From the NCBI RefSeq assembly GCF_022458985.1, contig NC_061774.1, positions 15,214,197 to 15,278,196 on the forward strand: a DNA stretch of 64,000 nucleotides. The letters are read 5' to 3'. Every line of letters begins with the position of its first letter. Positions within the stretch are counted from its first letter, which is position 1. The notes beneath the pieces are model-generated. The model was not told the origin of the DNA. It was given only the letters and a program-made list of their open reading frames with translations, and did not search any database. Positions 56,648 through 64,000 of the stretch are shown in pieces. The translations under genes and the position numbers were made by a program. The DNA comes from Mugil cephalus (Eukaryota > Chordata > Actinopteri > Mugiliformes > Mugilidae).

Positions 56648-57073
56648 AGGGTTGTGCGATACCGCTATATTTGGTATCGACTCGATACCAAGTAAATACA
56701 CGGCCGGTATCAACACTGATAACTTTTTTAAAAAATAATTATTTAGGCTAATGCATCATCAGTCTGAATAGATCTAAATGAGTTTTCATGACCTTTAAGT
56801 GTTTTAGTGATTTGCCTTTTGGAATCAGTTAAACTCCAGTACAGAAGTCGGGCAAAGCTCACAAGTAAATAGAAAATACTTTATTATCACAATAAAAGAT
56901 TTTGTCTAGAAACAACATATTTTTTTTTTTTTTTGTAAATAACATGTACATGATTGCATGAGTTTTATAAGACAGAAACTGAAACACAAGTATCGATATC
57001 AATACATTGGTATCGGTCGATATCAACAGTAGCGTTTGGTATCGTTACTGTCGATATTTTGCTCGATCCGCCC
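56648..57073. mobile_element. DNA-transposon-like repeat with GGTATCGA motifs
   Basis: Opens AGGGTTGTGCGATACCGC and carries repeated and inverted GGTATCGA-type motifs at both ends (56672-56690 and about 56990-57063) around an AT-rich centre. This layout is common in teleost non-autonomous DNA elements. It ends 142 bases before the ndfip1 start codon, so it probably overlaps or abuts the promoter. Confidence 0.5.
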
Positions 57074-57215
57074 AGAGAGAAGGAACAAGATGGCCGACTA
57101 GGAAGCAGCGCTATCTCTGCTATTTCCACGTCGGGATCGGGATTTCCTTTACATTACATATATTCACGGCAGAAACAGGAACGGGACGTTTGAACTACTT
57201 CGCTCCACGTCCACA

Positions 57216-57649
57216 ATGGCAGAACCAAACAGCAACGTCAGGTATCAAGAGGTAGGTAACAGGTTGCCAATTCGCTAAAACGCTAAGCTATCAGCTAACA
57301 CTAGTCAACATTAGCCTGCCACTAAATAACAAGCTCCGGGGTGGATAATATACACATTTCAGTCGTACAACAAGCCAAATTGCCCAAATTCAAACTTTTA
57401 TACGTATTATCATATGTTTTTCCAGATGTGAGCGGGCGCTGATGTGAGCTGTTTTCATGTAGCTGCTAGGTCGTTGTTGGTAACGTCAGCTGGCAGAGTC
57501 TGGCCTGAACACGAAAGCTGTGTAGTGTCACTTTTGTTTAGCCTTGACTCAGGGCCGTTAGTGTTACTGGACCGATCAGTCCTCCAGAGGCAGATTAGAA
57601 GCAAAAGCAATTAATGTAAACCAGCAACCTGCTCTGATGTTGACGTGGT

Positions 57650-57707
<58 letters not shown>

Positions 57708-60700
57708 CTTTATTCGTCTCTATGAGAAATTTACATATAAAAAAGAAGTTTATAGTGTAGTTTTTGCTGACGATCAGAAGGGATTTTGTTTTATTTAAAT
57801 AACAATATTTTCAGATTTAATAACACGTGCCTTTGTCTATACTTATGACAGATTAAGAACAGCCCTCACGCGAATGTCCTGTTAATCTAATATTGCCATA
57901 AACCAGTCCCGTTTAACGATTTGTGTATTTGTGTAATGGCCCCTGTGGTGTAAACAGTTCGAACAGACCTACAATGAATCTGCCTTCATGGATTTTATAA
58001 TGTTTAGTTTATGTTGAAACAGCGTCTGAAAGGTGGTCATTGAACTGTACGTACATGTAGAAACATGAGTCAGTACAGTATAATACAGTTCAACAATACA
58101 ACAAATCACAGCCTCCAAAATGAAAACACAGTCGAATAAACAGGTCTTTGTTATTTTAAACAAATCCTGAACACCTTCATGAAGTACAGATTTAGTGCAT
58201 CTAGTGCAGGATTGCAATGCATTTCCCCCCACTGTGGGATAAATTAAAGGACTGTACATCTATCTCCATCAGCAAGTCTTCAGAGAGGATGCATTTAAGC
58301 TTGTGTTGTCATTTCTTATCGTTCCTTCAGCTGGTGAATGAGGAGGAACCGGCCCAGCCTTCCCAGGAGGGTCCTGCCCAGGATGCACCACCCCCCTACA
58401 GCAGCGTTGCTGCAGCAAATGCAGGTCAGGAAGCTTTGCAGCTCGGTCACACACTGTCTCATTATTCAGTTTTTAATACATTAAACCCATAAATATCAAT
58501 GCAGCTGCATGCTTATTATCTGAAAGTCACGCACCCAACAGAAGTGCAGGTGTGCAAGTGAAAGTAAACATTAACACAGGGGCGTATTGTTCATGCAGGA
58601 TGTGACAGCTGTGCCTCACAGGTCTGCTATTGAAGGACTATTGAATTGTAGTGTGTTGTAAGAACACAAGCTTCTATTATATTGACAGTCCCTAGTCTTA
58701 GTCAATGGAGCAGAAACACTTTAGGGTTAAATTCAATTCAGTTTAATATCCCCATAAAGTACATCCTCCACAATGAGCATGGGGTTGAATCATCACGTTT
58801 CTGATGCTCATAGATCATAAACTGAACATTGTTACGTCATGAAGTTAAGGTTTAGCGCAGGGGTTGTTATATCGGCGTTCATTGTTTTAAAAGTGTTCCT
58901 AATTAAGTGGCAAGCGAGCAGACATCGTAAAGCAGTAAAGCCTGTGTGCAAGAACGGTCTCATGTTTCTAATCTCTCCTCTCAGGAGGGCATAGGTCAAC
59001 ATGTTGCGTAAGCGGGTGCAGCCTTTGAGCTCTTCCCGAACGAGTGCATTGATCCATTTCAGTGCTGTTAGTGTTTGACCAACACAAAGGAGGACTCCTG
59101 GATCGCGGCCAAACGACCCAGATATGGTTCTCGACTTGCGCGGGGAGGGCATAAACCCCTAATGGACACATATATACGACTAATGTCTTTCCTTCTGTTG
59201 TAACTCATCCGTCCCCGGCCTGCGTTTTAAAATTCTCAGCTGCTCCTGTTTTCCTTTGTGGAGGAAGTGAAAGAAGATTTTTTTGTTCAGTCAGCGGTAA
59301 AAATGTTCCAGACAGCTGAGTCAGAATGAGCCAAAAGTCACTGGCTTTCAGTTTTGCTGTTCCTTAGACAAAGACAGATGGAGAGAATGGCTTTTGACCA
59401 ACTTTATCTCTCTCTCTGTTAGTGGAGGTGATGAAATGGTCCCTACAGAGATGATCTGCTTTGAGTTACTTGCCAACATTATAAATAGTAGTTCAGTTTA
59501 CATTGGGCTCAAAAAGTATTTGAGCAGTTAAGCTTTCAGCAAATATCATGAGCTTATCGTACAAATTGTAAGACAAACTGGTGGTAGCCCAGTTGGCACT
59601 ACACCAGACACAAACGTTCCTACTAGTAAAAAGAATAGATAAATGAATCAGGGTTATTAGAGTAGGAACATATACCGCACTGAACGGCAGCGGAAAACGT
59701 GCGTAAATCAGACACGAGCTGAAAGAATTCATTTTTACAGAGAGACGGCGGCATTTGGAAATTATTATTAATTGGCAGAACATTTAACAGCTTGGATGTG
59801 ATTGGTTTGTGTAGAGGCGGGAAAGTCTGTGGAGGATTTTTATCGCAGTATTATTATTTGATCTGCCTGTGGGGAAGTTTCCCTGCATTTAACAGATCCA
59901 CTCGTACATACAAAGGGTCGTTAGCATACTTGGAGCAGGTTTTAGGTGGTTGGGTGTCTTGCCAGGTCTCACTGGAAGTAGAGGGGAGGCAGCCACAGTC
60001 TTCTTCTCTGGTCCACAAGCTGCCCCTTTTTTTTAATCTTTTTGTAAGACATCACGGAGAAATGTCTTTTTCTATTTCTGGAACTGCAGAAAGAAAATGT
60101 CCAGCGCGCTCAGGGACATGTTTACTTCAATGAGTTAGTTAATTTGAGCGCTCACTCGTCTCCTCGTCGCACCCACAGCTTTCTTCGAATACAAGGAAGA
60201 CGGAGGAAGGTTTCCCAACCCTCCGTCCTACAGCGTCGCCACCACTTTGCCCTCCTACGATGAGGCCGAGAGAAGCAAAGCAGAAGCTGCCGTCCCCCTG
60301 GTCACTGGAAGAGTCACGGTACCTGCCGCATGATGACTTTGGGTCTCGTCAAGCACAAAATATTAAAACAAACCAGAGTTTAAAAACACATGTTGCCTTT
60401 CTCGCTGCAGGAGGAGGACTTTGTGGCCAGAGACGACTTTGAAGATGCTGACCAGCTGCGAATAGGAAATGACGGCATCTTCATGCTGACTTTCTTCAGT
60501 AAGAAACGCTTTCCCTCTTCCTTCCTTTGATACTTGATTTGTAGTTGGCCGTTAAATTCCAGCGTCTACCAACCAGTTTGATGACTTTTTAAGTAATTTT
60601 CTTTATATTAATTATTGTTTTCTGTCTACAGTGGCATTCCTCTTCAACTGGATTGGCTTCTTCCTGTCGTTCTGTTTGACGACATCGGCCGCCGGTCGAT

Positions 60701-61160
60701 ATGGGGCCATCTCGGGCTTCGGTCTGTCCCTCATCAAATGGGTTCTCATTGTCAGGGTAAGAGCTGTTTATTCAATTTACGGCTCAGCCGGTGCGGTTAC
60801 TGCGTTACTGCGTTGCTGCTGCGTAGCATCAGGTCTAGTGGTTTGATAGAAAACAGCTGTGGTCAGTGTGTGTTTATGTTTCTGCAGTTTTCCACCTATT
60901 TCCCTGGTTACTTTGATGGACAGTACTGGTTGTGGTGGGTGTTCCTGGCCCTGGGTGAGTGACGGACATTACGTCATAAATATAAACTTCACATATTTTC
61001 TATAATCTTCTGTTGCGTCATTTCTTCCGTTGTGCGTCTTTCCTCGTTCACAGGCTTCATGCTGTTTATCAGAGGCTTTGTCAACTACTCCAGAGTGCGT
61101 AAATTGGCTGATCCCACCTACGCCACTCTTCCCCGAACAAGGGTACTCTTCATCTATTAG
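57216..61160 (+). CDS. ndfip1: NEDD4 family-interacting protein 1
   Basis: Three-pass Golgi/endosomal adaptor that recruits and activates NEDD4-family ubiquitin ligases such as ITCH. Coding exons 57216-57251, 58331-58424, 60179-60318, 60411-60498, 60632-60756, 60888-60954 and 61054-61160 give 218 aa (human 221). Three WW-binding PY-type motifs are visible: PPPY at residues 32-35, PPSY at 58-61 and LPSY at 67-70. Membrane segments lie at about residues 120-140 (AFLFNWIGFFLSFCLTTSAA), 145-165 and 177-198. The C-terminus LPRTRVLFIY is the family signature. The 12-codon first exon starts MAEPNSNVRYQE. A donor (GAG then GTAAGG) three bases after the stop and an acceptor at 62186-62187 indicate an intron in the 3' UTR. 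Confidence 0.95.
57656..57745 (-). repeat. (GATA)n microsatellite at a retroposon-like tail
   Basis: About twelve TAGA units at 57659-57708 followed by TACTTTATTCGTCTC and AGAAATTTACAT. This is the reverse of the common teleost AATTTC..AATAAAGTATCTATC retroposon terminus, so the microsatellite probably grew from the element tail. In ndfip1 intron 1. Confidence 0.6.
58083..58143. repeat. Short interspersed repeat copy (with 14790-14850)
   Basis: CACAGCCTCCAAAATGAAAA followed by CACAG and a TTGAAT/TCGAAT variant is shared with 14808-14843. Unnamed family; class unknown. Confidence 0.55.
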
Positions 61161-62187
61161 AGGTAAGGTATATAAGGTGCATATATTAGCCTGCATGCAG
61201 TCAGGTGGCACGCTTGACTTACACAATGAGAGATGAGATTGAGACAGTAATAATAGTATTTTAAATGTCAGTGAACCAATCTGGGTCATCGTCACCAATC
61301 CAGGTTTGCTCTTTGAGGCTTTATCAGATGAGGTTCTGACTCACTGCCTCCCTGTGCACTTTAGCTTCTGAGCAGCTGCTTAATAAACAAAAAAATATGC
61401 ACATGACTTGTAGAGTCTGATCACCCGACTGAAAAATGTGACAGTGACTTGTTGAAAAGGTGAAACCAAGCTTCCTTCAGCGACTTCAATACTATTTTTG
61501 CTTAAATGGCGTAACATTAATGCCTAAAACGAAGACAGCTGGACATGCTTGAGGTTTCAGGACTCAGCAGTCCACCTAGACCTGAAAGTCAAAAGAAGTC
61601 ACAAAGAAGATGCCACCCAAAACCCTATTGATGTATTATTTAGATAGTAAGCAGCTTTCTCATTACTAATCAGCTGACATCACTTACCTTTTCCTTTTTT
61701 AGGTGATCATTTGTTTAGAATAGCGATTGTGTGGTTGTGGTGTTTTTTTTTCTGCTCAGTCTTTATTGTGACTCGCTATCAAAAGAATGTGGTCACATGT
61801 GTCTCAGCTCGCCACCATGTGCCCTGGTGTGTGGTCACACCCGTACTTTAGCCACGTGTGATCGGGTTCCCCAGAAAAGACGCTAACGCAAGGTCTGAAC
61901 GGGGCCATTAAGGTGACGTCAACAAGTCCCTGATAAGAAACTGGATCTATTGTGAAACTTCAGGGGCAGGCTGGTTGGTTTGGGCTGATTGTGCTTGTTC
62001 ACCTGCAAAAAAATGACTCGCTCTGCCTTAAATCACGTTTCTGTAAGAAGATATTTTAGCAAGTTTTAAAATTTGTGTGGCAACCCTGGTGTAATCGAGT
62101 ATGAATCCATATCAGCTTGGTAAACATTAAACAGTTTTAACGTTTCAGCTCATTTCTAAACATGATTTGATTTCTCATGACTTTCAG

Positions 62188-63540
62188 GATGTGGAAGTTT
62201 TGGATACGAAGAGGAAGAAGAAGAGTTTCCAATGAAAAGACAGTCCATCTGAAATCGGCCAGATGAGTTCTAGACGAAGATGAGTCAAGACTTATAAAAT
62301 ATTCAGGAACTATATCACTTGTTTTATTTTGTTTTGAAACTTTATTAATGGAAAACGGTTAACAGTAATAGTCCCTCAGTGTACTCATTAGTGGCGAATG
62401 TTAAGTGCTATTTACATCTGTCTGTAATGTATAAGTGATGCCTTATATCATTTGGTGGTAGCATGCGTCTGCCCTTGAGGTCAATAAATAGGGAGAGTCT
62501 CATGTTGGCGACACTCGAAGCCAACAGGAATTGATTAGCACAGCACTCTGTAGACTCGCCATAGCATGCGACACACTTTATAATCTCACTTCCTGGTTTT
62601 AATCTGTTGTTTTTAGATTAAAAAAAAAGAAAAGCAAGCTTTCATTAGGCTTTAAGTGCTAATATATACTGCATATTTCACTCACCTGTTGGCTTTAATC
62701 AGTGTTTCTCGCCAGGAGGGGGCAGTGTTGCCTGCAGCTTTTTTTTTTTTGATCATTAGGGGGCATCATCGTAGTGAAATATATTTTGTGATTCAAACAC
62801 AGTGTCAGTGGAAGACACCAAAATTACACCCATGTGATGGAGGTTAGGATATAACCTGTAAATTGTTTTGTTAAATCGGGTGAAACTATCTAACCTGGAA
62901 AGAGAATTCAAGTAAGAGATGATCTTAGATGATTACTGATCACTCACAAATGTCAAGCAACAAACCTCAAGACGTGCTCTGTAACGCAAGAAGAGCGTTG
63001 AATATATGTAGAGTGATGACAACCAAGATGATATTCAGGAACATATGTGCACAATTACTGGTCTGGTTTTGAATTCTAGCTGTTAAGGGTCAAATTATCT
63101 AAGAGCTTAAACTTCAATTCCATTTCCAGGTGTGGTTTTGCCTTAAATTTTAATTAACAGAACGGGATTATTATTCTTTTTCTTTTAATTAATTTTTTTT
63201 GCAATGGTAAACGATGCTGTTGGTATCAGTTATATCAAAGAATGTTGTATGCAGGTGCACTTTTAGAAACATAACTAATAAAACCCAAGGGATATTTTGT
63301 TAAGACACAGACACAAAACAAGGAGTCGGTGCAGGGTTTAATTTCTGTCTTTCATCATTTATAGCACACTGAACAGCTTGAATCATAGGTTAACTTCATA
63401 CTTCTGCCATTGCTTTGACTACAGACCAATTATGCTTATTTCTATGTGATGTAGAGTGGCAGCCTTTGGGGTTTTGTTGTTATGAAACTGTACAGAAAAT
63501 GTTTAGTGTTAAATAAATGTCACTTTCAATGCGTCTCCTG
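62188..63540 (+). other. ndfip1: ndfip1 3' UTR terminal exon
   Basis: Follows acceptor TTTCAG at 62182-62187 and ends shortly after AATAAA at 63512-63517. About 1.3 kb, non-coding. Contains a CTCF-like motif (GCCAGGAGGGGGCAG at about 62713-62728). The exon call depends on the inferred 3' UTR intron. Confidence 0.55.
63512..63517 (+). terminator. ndfip1: ndfip1 poly(A) signal
   Basis: AATAAA followed by a TGTGTT-rich downstream element near 63546-63555. Confidence 0.65.
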
Positions 63541-64000
63541 GGTCGTCTGTGTTCTTTGGCCTTTCAAATACTCAGAACAGATATGAGGTAATGGTCAGGA
63601 CTGTGGAGCTATTGAATGTCGAAATTACCGATCAAGATTGTGGACGAAAGAGTGATCGTAAGGCGACTCCTAGTGGCAGCAGAATGTAACTAAAAGCATC
63701 CACAACCCTATTTGGACGGTGACCCTCAAGTTTTTTTTTTCTTTCTTATCTGCAGAGGTATTTCATCCCCGAAATCAAACATAAATGACAAGGCAAACTA
63801 CAAGCAGCACATGACATCCATTAACTGTCATTTTTCATTCAAGTAAAGTTCAGTAGATTATGAGAAAATCGGATGTTTAATTCCTGGAGATACTTCCTCC
63901 TGCTTCAAACTTCACTAAAACTACTTTTAATATAACATACTATTTATAAAAGTAAAGACTTACATTCTGCCCTGGTGTTATAGTATTACTGCTATTCCCC
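63541..64000. other. Right-edge intergenic sequence
   Basis: No exon, repeat or regulatory motif recognised beyond a T run near 63732-63741. Confidence 0.4.

Overview
The window is vertebrate nuclear DNA, almost certainly from a ray-finned (teleost) fish. Every recognisable gene is a spliced vertebrate gene with GT-AG introns and AATAAA signals. Introns are short, and the interspersed repeats are of teleost type (SPIN/Buster-like hAT, LINE 3' ends with TTGAA or GATA tails, small inverted-repeat elements). I cannot name the species.

Layout, left to right: first three coding exons of gabrb2 (minus strand, gene runs off the left edge); complete gabra6 (minus, 9 exons); nudcd2 (plus, 4 exons); ccng1 (minus, 5 coding exons plus a probable non-coding first exon); septin8 (minus, 9 exons); sowaha (plus, intronless); gdf9 (plus, 2 exons); a decayed hAT transposon; uqcrq (plus); a cluster of small repeats; hspa4 (plus, 19 exons); gnpda1 (plus, 6 exons); ndfip1 (plus, 7 coding exons plus a 3' UTR exon). 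I built the exon models by hand from reading frame, family alignment from memory and splice signals. For the complete genes the exon phases close and the protein lengths match the families: gabra6 441 aa, nudcd2 157, ccng1 299, septin8 427, sowaha 451, gdf9 426, uqcrq 82, hspa4 845, gnpda1 276, ndfip1 218.

The gene set brings together three blocks that lie far apart on human chromosome 5q: 5q34 (GABRB2, GABRA6, CCNG1, NUDCD2), 5q31.1 (SEPTIN8, SOWAHA, GDF9, UQCRQ, HSPA4) and 5q31.3 (GNPDA1, NDFIP1). Several human neighbours (GABRA1, GABRG2, HMMR, SHROOM1, LEAP2, AFF4, ZCCHC10) are not visible. Two local orientations differ from human: gabrb2 and gabra6 are tandem rather than head-to-head, and gdf9 and uqcrq are on the same strand rather than divergent.

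The genes do not form one pathway: two GABA-A receptor subunits, a dynein co-chaperone, a p53-target cyclin, a septin, an ankyrin protein, an oocyte growth factor, a respiratory complex III subunit, an Hsp110 chaperone, a hexosamine enzyme and a NEDD4 adaptor. The most interesting non-coding signals are a near-consensus p53 element in ccng1 intron 1, a palindromic poly(A) signal shared by convergent nudcd2 and ccng1, inverted promoter-like arms bracketing the hAT region upstream of uqcrq, and stop codons inside splice-donor-like sequences in septin8 and gabra6. I saw no wholly novel multi-gene system.
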